Made by a program: the position numbers and the translations under genes. Below are positions 1-7,002 of a stretch of 16,274 bases of DNA, piece after piece. Position 1 is the stretch's first letter. Each line of letters begins with the position of its first letter. The stretch is from contig JAFLUQ010000040.1 of assembly GCA_022508735.1 (NCBI GenBank), forward strand, positions 1 through 16,274. The letters run 5' to 3'. The notes under the pieces were generated by a model. It saw only the letters and a list, made by a program, of their open reading frames with translations. It was not told the origin of the DNA and ran no database searches. Source of the DNA: Oscillospiraceae bacterium. Lineage in GTDB: Bacteria > Bacillota > Clostridia > UMGS1883.

Positions 1-7
1 GCTACGA

Positions 8-93
8 ACGAAAATCACCACTCGGCGTACCAATGTACGCCGTCGGGAGGGTTTGTTCCGTCGGCTCAGCCGCCGTCACAAACTGATTTTCGT
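8..93. repeat. Compact palindromic intergenic element (branched fold)
   Basis: The outer arms ACGAAAATCA (8-17) and TGATTTTCGT (84-93) are perfect 10-bp inverted repeats. Inside lie a perfect 8-bp hairpin, CGGCGTAC (23-30) with GTACGCCG (35-42) and a CAAT loop, and a second arm, GTTTGT (51-56) with ACAAAC (78-83), itself enclosing CGGC/GCCG (62-65/69-72). Together they form a three-way-junction fold spanning 86 bases. There is no U-tract, so it is not an ordinary terminator. It could be a dispersed REP/MITE-like repeat or the 3' structured region of an upstream transcript; one copy cannot decide. Nothing else is recognised in 1-204 apart from the ribosome binding site of the next gene. Confidence 0.6.
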
Positions 94-204
94 CCGTTTT
101 GCGCGATTTTTTCGGCCGGCCCCTGTGCCTCTACACTACAATGCGGTTGCCCTTTTTTCACTCATTATGCCTGTCTTTCATACCATAGTAATGGGGTGAA
201 GGCA

Positions 205-390
205 ATGAATTACTGCGAAATGACCGCTCTGGTAACCGCTATTGCGAACTCCCTGGCGAGATCTCTCAGTCAGAATGAGATCAACCTGCTCGGCGCGCTG
301 TTCTCGCAATTGGGCGACACGCTTGAAACCATAGCTGCGGCACAAAGTATGTGCAGCCCGCAGGGCGGCGGGAGCGGCAGTATAAAGTAA
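205..390 (+). CDS. Small DUF6774-like protein, 61 aa
   Basis: A small, probably cytoplasmic protein of unknown function. The sequence runs from an N-terminal NYCEM, through a helical stretch containing LSQNEINLLGALFSQLGDTL, to a Cys near residue 50 and a Gly/Ser-rich tail. This pattern of an early Cys, an 'L..E..LL...F.QLGDTL.TI' core and a second Cys matches what I remember of the DUF6774 small proteins of Clostridia; no role is known. The ATG at 205 is preferred because GGGGTG (193-198) lies at Shine-Dalgarno distance from it. An in-frame GTG at 196 would add three residues but sits inside that site. The gene stands alone, closed by its own terminator. I see no convincing promoter upstream. 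Confidence 0.65.
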   Translation: MNYCEMTALVTAIANSLARSLSQNEINLLGALFSQLGDTLETIAAAQSMCSPQGGGSGSIK

Positions 391-393
391 AAG

Positions 394-425
394 GAACCTC
401 GGCTCAGGTCGAGGTTCTGTATTTT
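394..425 (+). terminator. Intrinsic terminator after the DUF6774-like gene
   Basis: GAACCTCG (394-401) pairs perfectly with CGAGGTTC (410-417) around an 8-base loop, followed by TGTATTTT. It starts four bases after the stop codon, so it separates this small gene from nrdD. Confidence 0.75.
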
Positions 426-458
426 CACTCTTTGGGCGCGCAAAGAACAAAATCGTGC

Positions 459-487
459 TTGAAATAGCTGCGCCGTTATGTTAAAAT
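459..487 (+). promoter_or_regulatory. Sigma-A promoter of nrdDG
   Basis: TTGAAA (459-464) and TAAAAT (482-487) are separated by exactly 17 bases, and TGT precedes the -10 box, giving an extended -10 (TGn). Predicted transcription starts near 494, leaving an almost leaderless message with the GGGGTGA Shine-Dalgarno (496-502) close to its 5' end. No recognisable NrdR-box palindrome overlaps it. Confidence 0.65.
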
Positions 488-507
488 TAATAAAAGGGGT
501 GAACCGC

Positions 508-2394
508 ATGAGTGACATTATTAAAAACGATATAAATAAAGAAGATTTTTCGCAGCTGCTGAACGAGGTGTATAAGCGGAGCCAGGCCATAATGTATCTT
601 GGTGACCGCGAGAACTCAAACTCTGATTCGGCTCTGGTATCGACCCGCCGGTCGCTGGTATGCAATCAGCTGAGCAAGGAGCTTTATCAGAAGTTTTTCA
701 TGACCGGTGAGGAGCTTAGGGCAGCCGATGAGGGGTATATTTACGTTCACGATATGTCGGCACGGCTTGACACCATGAATTGCTGCCTGTTCAACATAGG
801 AGAAGTTCTCAGCGGCGGCTTTGAAATGAGCAATGTGTGGTACAATGAGCCGAACACACTGGACGTGGCCTTTGACGTGATCGGCGATATAATACTTTTT
901 GCGGCCGGGCAGCAGTACGGCGGTTTTACCGTGCCCGAGACCGACAAGCTGCTCGCGAGGTTCGCAGAAAAGACCTATGAAAAGCAGCTTAACAGATATT
1001 TAAAACTGGGACTTGGCGCCAAAAAGGCCGATGAAGAAGCCATGAGAGACGTTGCCCGTGAGTTTGAGCAGGGGTTTCAGGGCTGGGAGTATAAGTTCAA
1101 CACCGTGGCCTCCGCCCGTGGAGACTTCCCGTTTATAACCGTGACCTGCGGCCTTGGCAGCGGAAGGTTTGAGCGGCTTGCCAATAAAATCATGCTCCGT
1201 GTGCACATGGAGGGTCAGGGCAAAAAAGGGCAGAAAAAGCCTGTGCTGTTCCCTAAGATAGTTTTTCTCTATGACAAAAACCTCCACGGCCCCACCTGCG
1301 AGCTGGAGGATGTGTTTGACGCGGCGATAGAGTGCAGCCAAAGGGCTATGTACCCCGATTTTCTCAGCCTTACGGGCGAGGGCTATGTGCCGGAAATGTA
1401 TAAAAAATACGGCGAAGTGGTTTCGCCCATGGGCTGCCGGGCCTTTCTTTCGCCTTGGTACGAGCGGGGCGGGCTTAAACCTGCTGACGATGGGGACAGG
1501 CCCGTATTTAAGGGGCGCTTCAATATCGGCGTTGTGAGCCTCAATCTCCCGATGATATATGCGAAGGCCGGGGATGAGGGCCGGGATTTTTACGAGGTAC
1601 TTGACTATTATCTCGAATTGATACGCGGCATACACAGGCGAACCTATGATTATCTCGGAGAGCTCAGGGCCTCAACTAATCCGCTTGCATACTGCGAGGG
1701 CGGCTTCTATGGCGGTCACCTCGGCATGGACGAAAAAATTGCGCCGCTTCTTAATTCTGCAACTGCATCATTCGGCATAACCGCACTGAACGAGCTTCAG
1801 CGTCTTCATAACGGTAAAAGTATTGCCGAAGACGGCGGCTTCGCCCTTGAGACAATGGAATACATAAACAAAAAGGTGAATGAGTTCAAGGAGGCCGACG
1901 GCAGGCTTTATGCTATATACGGCACTCCCGCAGAGAGTCTGTGCGGGCTTCAGGTCAGGCAGTTCCGAGCCAAGTACGGCGTTATTGAAAATGTTTCCGA
2001 CAGGGAGTATGTGTCTAACTCCTTCCACTGCCACGTTTCGGAGGATATAACTCCCATAGAAAAGCAGGACCTTGAGCTGCGCTTCTGGAACACGATGAAC
2101 GGCGGCAAGATACAGTATGTGCGCTACCCGATAAGCTACAACAAGGAGGCTGTTAAGACCCTTGTGCGCCGTGCTATGGACATGGGCCTTTATGAGGGCG
2201 TAAATTTAGCTCTGAGCTATTGCGACGACTGCGGTCATCAGGAGCTCAGCATGGACGTATGCCCGAAGTGCGGCAGCGGCAATCTCACTAAGATAGACCG
2301 CATGAACGGCTATCTTTCCTATTCCCGCGTCAAGGGCAAAACGCGGCTCAATGACGCGAAAATGGCCGAAATAGAGGATAGGAGAAGTATGTGA
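508..2394 (+). CDS. nrdD: Anaerobic (class III) ribonucleoside-triphosphate reductase, 628 aa
   Basis: Glycyl-radical enzyme that reduces ribonucleoside triphosphates to deoxynucleotides in the absence of oxygen. The C-terminus has the diagnostic arrangement: a zinc site made by two CxxC pairs (C572/C575 and C585/C588), then the radical loop RMNGYL with the glycine at about 601. C92 or C93 in TMNCC and C310 in SPMGCRAF are in the places of the two active-site cysteines. The ATG at 508 is chosen because GGGGTGA (496-502) precedes it; an in-frame ATG at 478 has no such site and lies upstream of the predicted transcription start. At 628 residues it is shorter than enzymes such as E. coli NrdD (712), and I see no N-terminal ATP-cone domain, so the dATP activity switch is probably absent. 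Cotranscribed with nrdG, with stop and start overlapping. Confidence 0.96.
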   Translation: MSDIIKNDINKEDFSQLLNEVYKRSQAIMYLGDRENSNSDSALVSTRRSLVCNQLSKELYQKFFMTGEELRAADEGYIYVHDMSARLDTMNCCLFNIGEVLSGGFEMSNVWYNEPNTLDVAFDVIGDIILFAAGQQYGGFTVPETDKLLARFAEKTYEKQLNRYLKLGLGAKKADEEAMRDVAREFEQGFQGWEYKFNTVASARGDFPFITVTCGLGSGRFERLANKIMLRVHMEGQGKKGQKKPVLFPKIVFLYDKNLHGPTCELEDVFDAAIECSQRAMYPDFLSLTGEGYVPEMYKKYGEVVSPMGCRAFLSPWYERGGLKPADDGDRPVFKGRFNIGVVSLNLPMIYAKAGDEGRDFYEVLDYYLELIRGIHRRTYDYLGELRASTNPLAYCEGGFYGGHLGMDEKIAPLLNSATASFGITALNELQRLHNGKSIAEDGGFALETMEYINKKVNEFKEADGRLYAIYGTPAESLCGLQVRQFRAKYGVIENVSDREYVSNSFHCHVSEDITPIEKQDLELRFWNTMNGGKIQYVRYPISYNKEAVKTLVRRAMDMGLYEGVNLALSYCDDCGHQELSMDVCPKCGSGNLTKIDRMNGYLSYSRVKGKTRLNDAKMAEIEDRRSM

Positions 2395-2882
2395 TGCGAT
2401 ACCACAATATCACCAAGGACGATATGCTGAACGGCGACGGACTCAGGGTAGTGCTGTGGCTTTCCGGCTGTGAGCACCGATGCCCCGGCTGCCATAATCC
2501 GGTTACATGGGATCCGTGCGGCGGTCTGCCCTTTGACGAAAAGGCTGAGGCGGAGCTGTTTGGTAAGCTGGATAAGCCCTATATTTCCGGGCTTACGCTC
2601 AGCGGCGGAGATCCGCTCTATCCGGGTAACCGTGAAGAGGTAACCCGCCTTGCAAAAAAATTCCGTGAGAATTTTCCAGATAAGACCCTATGGCTATATA
2701 CCGGTTATCTATGGGAGGACGTGAGGGAGCTCGAAGTCATTAAATATGTTGATGTGCTTGTGGACGGGCCGTATGTTGAAGCGCTGCGCGACACTCAGCT
2801 TTATTGGCGCGGCAGCTCCAATCAGCGCGTTATCGATGTGAAAAAGAGCCTCGGCGGGGAGACAGTCCTGCATTGTGAATAA
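2394..2882 (+). CDS. nrdG: Anaerobic RNR activating protein (radical SAM), 162 aa
   Basis: Radical SAM activase that uses a [4Fe-4S] cluster and S-adenosylmethionine to abstract hydrogen from the NrdD glycine. The cluster motif CEHRCPGC (C26, C30, C33) and the GGDP motif (71-74) are intact, and the start MRYHNIT with NGDGLR is typical for NrdG. Length is normal for the family (about 155-180). It overlaps the nrdD stop by one base (TGATG). A GTG at 2391 would add one Met and is also possible; GGAG at 2381-2384 serves either start, and the ATG gives the usual N-terminus. Translational coupling to nrdD is likely. Confidence 0.95.
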   Translation: MRYHNITKDDMLNGDGLRVVLWLSGCEHRCPGCHNPVTWDPCGGLPFDEKAEAELFGKLDKPYISGLTLSGGDPLYPGNREEVTRLAKKFRENFPDKTLWLYTGYLWEDVRELEVIKYVDVLVDGPYVEALRDTQLYWRGSSNQRVIDVKKSLGGETVLHCE

Positions 2883-2885
2883 TAT

Positions 2886-2914
2886 AAAAACCGGCGCCAA
2901 ATGCGCCGATTTTT
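2886..2914. terminator. Bidirectional terminator between nrdG and the convergent operon
   Basis: CGGCGC (2892-2897) pairs with GCGCCG (2903-2908). It is flanked by AAAAA on the left and TTTTT on the right, which give a U-tract in both directions; the flanking A/T bases extend the dyad to 2882-2918. It sits three bases after the nrdG stop and overlaps the last codon of the opposing 70-aa gene, so it can serve both. Confidence 0.8.
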
Positions 2915-3125
2915 ATATTATACCCATAACAAACAAGTACCCGAGTGCTGCGAGCAGAATATAATCGTCGCAGCCCTCAAAAAACAGCACGGCTATGATC
3001 CCGAGGAGGATGTAGTCGTCTGTCTTGAAATCTCCTAGCTTTTGGAATATGCCCGGAAGCTCCGCCGCCGCTTTCTGAACCGGGGCAGCTTCGGGTAAAA
3101 AGGGGGTCATGCTTCTGCTTCGCAT
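2913..3125 (-). CDS. Small hydrophobic-tail protein with a tandem repeat, 70 aa
   Basis: Uncharacterised; last gene of a three-gene minus-strand operon. The N-terminal third is polar and Pro/Ala-rich. The C-terminal half contains two near-copies of a 17-residue unit, each starting DDYILL (residues 36-41 and 53-58) and running into a hydrophobic stretch (LGIIAVLFFEG, then LAALGYLFVMG). The pairs of aspartates ahead of leucine-rich stretches suggest two amphipathic or membrane-associated helices rather than an ordinary transmembrane anchor. A strong AGGAGGG Shine-Dalgarno lies before the ATG, 16 bases after the preceding stop codon. I recall acidic-leucine-rich small proteins like this in gut Clostridia, but no function is known. 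The stop codon lies inside the shared terminator. Confidence 0.7.
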   Translation of the reverse strand: MRSRSMTPFLPEAAPVQKAAAELPGIFQKLGDFKTDDYILLGIIAVLFFEGCDDYILLAALGYLFVMGII

Positions 3126-3141
3126 TACTTAACCCTCCTAT

Positions 3142-3474
3142 TTAAAACAGCTTCATGTCTTTGCCCAGCTTGCCTAACTGCATCATTCTGAGCAGGGCCA
3201 CCGCACCGTCAACATAGGGGGCGCGCTTCTCGCTGAGAAAGGGTTTAACCGCCATCAATAGCTTGGTGCGGTTATCTCCGCTGAGGTCAGGGAGGTTAAA
3301 GTTGGGGACCGGCGGTGTCTGCTGCTGTGGCTGGGAAGGTTGTGGCTGCGGCAATGGCTGTTGCTGTGGTGTCTCTTGAGTCGCGCCGCCCCCGAGAGCA
3401 CCGATTATAGATGATATTTTGCTCATGGCCTCGGGATTACTCAATACCGAGGACAGCTGCTCCTCAAAATTCAT
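3142..3474 (-). CDS. Uncharacterised protein with Pro/Gln linker, 110 aa
   Basis: Middle gene of the three-gene operon; it begins four bases after the stop of the 79-aa gene. Three parts are visible. The first is an N-terminal helical segment (about 1-28, with LSSVLSNPEAMSKISSIIGAL). The second is a low-complexity Pro/Gln-rich linker (about 34-56). The third is a basic helical C-terminal module (about 66-110, with DNRTKLLMAVKPFLSEKR and YVDGAVALLRMMQLGKLG). There is no signal peptide or membrane segment. The layout of two small helical modules joined by a flexible linker suggests a scaffold or adaptor, but that is inference only. Tight spacing to its neighbour implies translational coupling. 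Confidence 0.7.
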   Translation of the reverse strand: MNFEEQLSSVLSNPEAMSKISSIIGALGGGATQETPQQQPLPQPQPSQPQQQTPPVPNFNLPDLSGDNRTKLLMAVKPFLSEKRAPYVDGAVALLRMMQLGKLGKDMKLF

Positions 3475-3478
3475 GACG

Positions 3479-3718
3479 TCACTTCTTTCCGATTATTTGT
3501 GCGAGCTGGCGGGCTATCTGAGGATTTTTCGTCACCTCGGCGATGATCTTATTTTGTTCGTCGGTTGTAACGGGAAGGCCTTCTATGGGCTTTCCGCTTT
3601 TGAGCCTGTTCATCATTTCACGACCCTCGGCGGTGGCGGCAAAGGCCTTTGCCTTGGCAAGAGCGTCGTTCAGCTCTTTGGGATTCATACTGTTAAGCAT
3701 AGAAACAATATTCTGCAT
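3479..3718 (-). CDS. Uncharacterised small helical protein, 79 aa
   Basis: First gene of the minus-strand operon. It is predicted all-helical and soluble, starting MQNIVSMLNSMNPKEL and ending in a basic IIGKK. It contains an Ala/Lys-rich helix (about 18-40) and a second one with NKIIAEVTKNPQIARQL. The reading frame stays open far upstream to 4180, but the ATG at 3718 is the real start: GGTGAT lies at proper distance before it, and the upstream part lies over a divergent promoter and the phosphoesterase gene. The Shine-Dalgarno is partly inside a nested hairpin (3722-3762), so translation of the whole operon may be controlled there. Function unknown; the N-terminal helix resembles that of the next gene in style. 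Confidence 0.7.
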   Translation of the reverse strand: MQNIVSMLNSMNPKELNDALAKAKAFAATAEGREMMNRLKSGKPIEGLPVTTDEQNKIIAEVTKNPQIARQLAQIIGKK

Positions 3719-3721
3719 TTC

Positions 3722-3762
3722 TATATCACCTTTCCGCCCGTTTTTCGGGCCTCTGTGATATA
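3722..3762 (-). promoter_or_regulatory. Nested hairpin over the Shine-Dalgarno of the small-protein operon
   Basis: TATATCAC (3722-3729) and GTGATATA (3755-3762) are perfect 8-bp inverted repeats enclosing a second perfect stem, GCCCG (3736-3740) with CGGGC (3746-3750) and a five-base loop (AAAAA in the RNA). In the minus-strand transcript, the 3' arm contains GUGAUAUA of the Shine-Dalgarno of the 79-aa gene, so folding would mask ribosome binding. As DNA, the same dyad could be an operator. Confidence 0.55.
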
Positions 3763-3781
3763 ATATGAATTGAATAAAATA

Positions 3782-3810
3782 TTGACACTCCGGCATTTTT
3801 ATGATACAAT
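3782..3810 (+). promoter_or_regulatory. Sigma-A promoter of the yfcE-coaX operon
   Basis: A consensus TTGACA (3782-3787) is followed after exactly 17 bases by TACAAT (3805-3810). Transcription would start near 3817, giving a leader of roughly a dozen bases with GAGGAG at its 5' end. It lies between two divergent operons. Confidence 0.75.
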
Positions 3811-3829
3811 GATTCGAGGAGTGAAATTT

Positions 3830-4309
3830 ATGCGAATTCTGGTTTTTTCTGACAGCCACGGCGACGTTAGGCCTATGGAGCGTGCAATATCGGCCATCGG
3901 CAGCTTTGACGCCATAATACATCTGGGCGACATAGAGCGTGATGTGCGCTGGCTGGAACAGCACTATGGGCAGTACCCCATATATGCTGTGCTGGGAAAC
4001 AACGATTTTTATTCGGTGCGTGAAAACGAGCGGGTCATCACCCTTGACGGGGTGAACATTTTTATGTGTCACGGCCATACACGTGCTGTCAGCCGGGGTA
4101 CGGATACTCTCCTCATAGCCGCAAAGGCGCGTGAATGCAGCGTTGCGCTCTATGGCCACACTCACCGTAAGGATGATCATACCGAGGAAGGCGTTCTGAT
4201 CTTTAACCCCGGGAGCTGCAGCCAGCCAAGGGAGGGTGCGCCCAGCTTTGGTATACTTGAAATTGAAAACGGCAGATGCAGCTCCGTAGTGGCGGACTGG
4301 ATATTATAA
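3830..4309 (+). CDS. YfcE/MJ0936-type metallophosphoesterase, 159 aa
   Basis: Small calcineurin-like phosphoesterase that hydrolyses phosphodiester bonds with two bound metal ions; the physiological substrate in this family is generally unknown. All five family motifs are visible: SDSHG (D8, H10), HLGD (D34), GNND (N58), CHGH (H81) and GHTH (H110, H112), followed by NPGS near 126-129. Length is normal for YfcE. The ATG at 3830 follows GAGGAG at good spacing; in-frame codons further upstream overlap the promoter. It leads the operon, and coaX begins 12 bases after it. Many Clostridia place such a gene beside rdgB/rph, which is not the case here. Confidence 0.88.
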   Translation: MRILVFSDSHGDVRPMERAISAIGSFDAIIHLGDIERDVRWLEQHYGQYPIYAVLGNNDFYSVRENERVITLDGVNIFMCHGHTRAVSRGTDTLLIAAKARECSVALYGHTHRKDDHTEEGVLIFNPGSCSQPREGAPSFGILEIENGRCSSVVADWIL

Positions 4310-4321
4310 CGGAGGAATGAT

Positions 4322-5101
4322 ATGTTAGTTGCTATTGACGTGGGAAACACGAATATTGTCATGGGTGTGTATAAGAACAGGGAACGGCTTTTCCACTTCC
4401 GCGTGGCTACGTCGGCGGAAAAGAGCCGCGACGAGTACGGCCTGATGTTCATTCAGCTTTTGAACCATAGGGGAGTGACAAAGGCAGACATTGAGGGGGT
4501 TATCATCAGCTCGGTTGTGCCTCCGGTGATGTACTCGCTGGAGAGGGCTGTTAAAGACTATTTGGGTAAAACGCCTATCGTTGTGACGAACGAGATGGAT
4601 CTTGGCATGGACATACTTTATGAAAATCCAAAAGAGGTCGGCGCTGACAGACTGGTAAACGCCGTGGCTGTGCTTAAGCGGTATGCGCCGCCTGCCATAG
4701 TTGTGGACTTCGGAACGGCGACTACCTACTGCGCAATAAACGAGAAGGGGCAGTATATGGGCGGCGCCATCAGTCCGGGTATAAAGATCAGCGTTGAGGC
4801 ACTTTTCTCCCGCACGGCTAAGCTGCCGAGGATAGAGCTTACGCCAACGGAGAGGATTATCGGCAGAAGTACCGTTGAGAGTATGCAGGCCGGTGTTCTG
4901 CACGGCTATGCAGGTCAGGTGGACTATATCGTAGGCCTTATGAAGCACGAAATGGGCTGCCCCGAAGCGAAGGTCATCGCTACCGGCGGACTTGCCACAA
5001 TGATAAGCCGCGAGGCAAAAAGCATAGATGTTATTGACGGCATGCTCACGCTGGACGGTCTTTTGGAAATATACGAAATGCAGAAAGGAAAGACAAAATG
5101 A
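4322..5101 (+). CDS. coaX: Type III pantothenate kinase, 259 aa
   Basis: Catalyses the ATP-dependent phosphorylation of pantothenate, the first step of coenzyme A synthesis. The ASKHA-fold signatures are all present: DVGNTN at 6-11 (phosphate 1 loop), GADR at 107-110, DFGTATT at 129-135 and GGAISPGI at 147-154; TGG at 221-223 is the adenosine region. Length and the start MLVAIDVGNTN are typical. GGAGGA (4311-4316) is a strong ribosome binding site. The stop codon overlaps the start of the malic enzyme gene (ATGA), so the two are translationally coupled. Type III kinases need a monovalent cation and are not feedback-inhibited by CoA, which is family knowledge. Confidence 0.95.
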   Translation: MLVAIDVGNTNIVMGVYKNRERLFHFRVATSAEKSRDEYGLMFIQLLNHRGVTKADIEGVIISSVVPPVMYSLERAVKDYLGKTPIVVTNEMDLGMDILYENPKEVGADRLVNAVAVLKRYAPPAIVVDFGTATTYCAINEKGQYMGGAISPGIKISVEALFSRTAKLPRIELTPTERIIGRSTVESMQAGVLHGYAGQVDYIVGLMKHEMGCPEAKVIATGGLATMISREAKSIDVIDGMLTLDGLLEIYEMQKGKTK

Positions 5102-6273
5102 GTACAAACTACGGAGAAATGGCGCTGAAGCTCCACCGTGAGCACGGCGGAAAAATTGAGGTAATCAGCACTGTGCCGGTAAAGACCAAGGAGGATCTTT
5201 CCACGGCCTATACACCCGGCGTGGCGCAGCCCTGTCTTGAAATACACAAAAATCCGGAAACAGTGTACGAATATACCCGCAAGCACAACCTTGTGGCTGT
5301 TATCAGTGATGGCACAGCGGTTCTTGGTTTGGGCGACATCGGCCCAAAGGCGGCAATACCCGTTATGGAGGGTAAATGCATACTGTTCAAGGAGTTCGGC
5401 AAGGTGGACGCTTTCCCGATATGCCTTGACACCAAGGATGTTGATGAGATCGTTAAAACAGTTAAATATCTTGAACCTGTTTTCGGCGGCATAAATCTTG
5501 AAGACATAGCTGCTCCCCGCTGCTTTGAGATCGAGCGGAGGCTTAAGGAGGAATTGTCTATCCCTGTGTTTCACGACGATCAGCATGGCACTGCCATAAT
5601 CGTGCTGGCAGCTGTTATGAACGCCCTGAAGCTTGCAGGTAAGGAGCTTTCACAGGTAAAGGCTGTGTTCAGCGGCGCGGGCGCTGCCGGTACGGCCATC
5701 TGCCGTTTGCTCATGAAGAACGGCCTTAAAAACGTGATCATGACCGACATTGACGGCATAGTTTACCGCGGCCGTCCCGGCATGGACAGCGCGCTCAGTT
5801 CTCTTGCCGAGGACACCAATCCCGGCAATATGCAGGGCACTCTGGCCGATGCGGTAGTCGGCGCGGACCTGTTTATAGGCGTAAGTGCGGCTAACCTCTT
5901 AAAGCCCGAAATGATACGCACTATGGCTGAGAATCCGGTGATATTCGCCATGGCAAACCCCAACCCAGAGGTAATGCCAGATGTGGCCAAGGAGGCAGGG
6001 GCACTGGTCGTAGGCACAGGCCGCAGCGACTTCCCCAATCAGATAAACAATGTGCTGGCCTTCCCCGGAGTGTTCCGCGGAGCGCTTGACGCCCGTGCTA
6101 AGGAGATAAACGACGAGATGAAGATCGCCGCTGCTGAGGCCATAGCCGGTCTTGTTTCGCCCGAGGAGCTGAATCCGGAGTATATTCTGCCCGCAGCTCT
6201 CGATGAGCGCGTAGTAAGCGCCGTTGCCGAGGCCGTTAAGAAGGCGGCATATGCTACCGGTGCGGCAAAATGA
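5098..6273 (+). CDS. Malic enzyme (malate dehydrogenase, decarboxylating), 391 aa
   Basis: Converts malate to pyruvate and CO2 with reduction of NAD(P), linking C4 acids to pyruvate. Family signatures are intact: AYTPGVAQPC with Tyr38, DGTAVLGLGDIG at 71-82, the EGKCILFK lysine at 93, metal ligands in NLEDI (E135, D136) and HDDQHGTA (D161, D162), and a Rossmann loop SGAGAAG (glycines 193, 195, 198). An acidic residue, D217 in MTDIDG, ends the second strand of that fold, which leans toward NAD over NADP; this is inference. It is the short bacterial form without a phosphotransacetylase domain. Its start overlaps coaX and its stop overlaps the next gene, both as ATGA. It could equally be called mae, mleA or ytsJ-like, so no symbol is given. 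Confidence 0.94.
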   Translation: MSTNYGEMALKLHREHGGKIEVISTVPVKTKEDLSTAYTPGVAQPCLEIHKNPETVYEYTRKHNLVAVISDGTAVLGLGDIGPKAAIPVMEGKCILFKEFGKVDAFPICLDTKDVDEIVKTVKYLEPVFGGINLEDIAAPRCFEIERRLKEELSIPVFHDDQHGTAIIVLAAVMNALKLAGKELSQVKAVFSGAGAAGTAICRLLMKNGLKNVIMTDIDGIVYRGRPGMDSALSSLAEDTNPGNMQGTLADAVVGADLFIGVSAANLLKPEMIRTMAENPVIFAMANPNPEVMPDVAKEAGALVVGTGRSDFPNQINNVLAFPGVFRGALDARAKEINDEMKIAAAEAIAGLVSPEELNPEYILPAALDERVVSAVAEAVKKAAYATGAAK

Positions 6274-6680
6274 AGTACGATGAACTGAACGGAAAAAACG
6301 TAATATACCGCGGAGCGGCGTTGCTCCCGGGTAAGCCCGCGGCCGCCTTTTGGAGTGTGCTTGGGCTTATAGCCGTTTGTGCGGCGGCGTTTCGGCTGTC
6401 ATCGCTTTTACCCTATTCGGCTTTTTTGAAGATCGCCGTTCTGGCGCTTATGGCTGTAGGGCTTAATTACCTCCTTAAGCGCGGTACGTTTTCCGTTACC
6501 TATGCCCTCACCGACGATGGAGAGCTGGTGTATATCACCAAATACGGCCGTCTTGAGTGGGAGTCCGCCTGGATAAAGCTCAGAGAGGCTGAGATAAAAG
6601 AAAACAAGATCATATATGAAAAACGTAAATATGATTTTTATCCCGATGAAGAATTAAGGCGCCTTACAACCGGAAAATAA
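6270..6680 (+). CDS. Two-TM membrane protein with cytoplasmic PH-like tail, 136 aa
   Basis: Uncharacterised inner-membrane protein. It begins with a polar segment containing VIYRGAALLPGK, then two predicted transmembrane helices at about 25-47 (with LGLIAVCAAAF) and 50-68 (with FLKIAVLALMAVGLNYLL). A soluble tail follows, with beta-rich stretches such as TFSVTYALTDDGELVYITKYGRLEWESAWIKL cut here only as a description of its order: strand, turn, strand, Trp-containing strand. That order resembles bacterial PH-like (YcxB/bPH) domains, but I would not assign the family on this alone. The start overlaps the malic enzyme stop (ATGA), and the next gene follows after 12 bases. Confidence 0.75.
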   Translation: MKYDELNGKNVIYRGAALLPGKPAAAFWSVLGLIAVCAAAFRLSSLLPYSAFLKIAVLALMAVGLNYLLKRGTFSVTYALTDDGELVYITKYGRLEWESAWIKLREAEIKENKIIYEKRKYDFYPDEELRRLTTGK

Positions 6681-6692
6681 AGGAGAATTGCT

Positions 6693-6983
6693 ATGAAAAC
6701 ACATCACTGCCCCAGATGCAGCGAGAGACTTGTGCTCGTTGGCGACGAGACTATCCAGCTCGGGCAGGCCGGAATTCTTACAGGCATATGGAGCAACATA
6801 CTTTCCGGCGGACTGCCCGTGGAGATCTATGCCTGCCCGAAATGCGGCAAAATGGAATTTTTTGCTAAAGTCGATAAAGAGGAGCAGATAGCTAAGGTGA
6901 ACTGCAAGGGCTGCGGTGCGACCTATGATTTGGATTTCCCCCGATGCCCGAAGTGCGGAAAGAAGAATAGTGCGGTACAGTAA
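6693..6983 (+). CDS. Double zinc-ribbon protein, 96 aa
   Basis: Small cytoplasmic protein with four CxxC knuckles (CPRC, CPKC, CKGC and CPKC, at about residues 6-9, 47-50, 71-74 and 84-87). These are enough for two zinc ribbons separated by a segment that includes a Gly/Ile-rich stretch (LGQAGILTGIWSNILSGG). No catalytic motif is seen; such proteins often act as nucleic-acid or protein-binding modules, but the target here is unknown. AAGGAGA gives a strong ribosome binding site. It sits between the membrane protein and a lipoprotein in the same run of genes. Confidence 0.78.
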   Translation: MKTHHCPRCSERLVLVGDETIQLGQAGILTGIWSNILSGGLPVEIYACPKCGKMEFFAKVDKEEQIAKVNCKGCGATYDLDFPRCPKCGKKNSAVQ

Positions 6984-7002
6984 TTTGCACGAGGCAAGAA
7001 TA

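Noticed and set aside
147..186. Promoter for the DUF6774-like gene (TTGCCC with various -10-like hexamers)
   Set aside because: No hexamer pair has acceptable spacing; transcription may come from outside the window.
4325..5107. Minus-strand frame of 260 codons opposite coaX
   Set aside because: It mirrors the coaX frame across its whole length, and coaX has all family motifs and a strong ribosome binding site.
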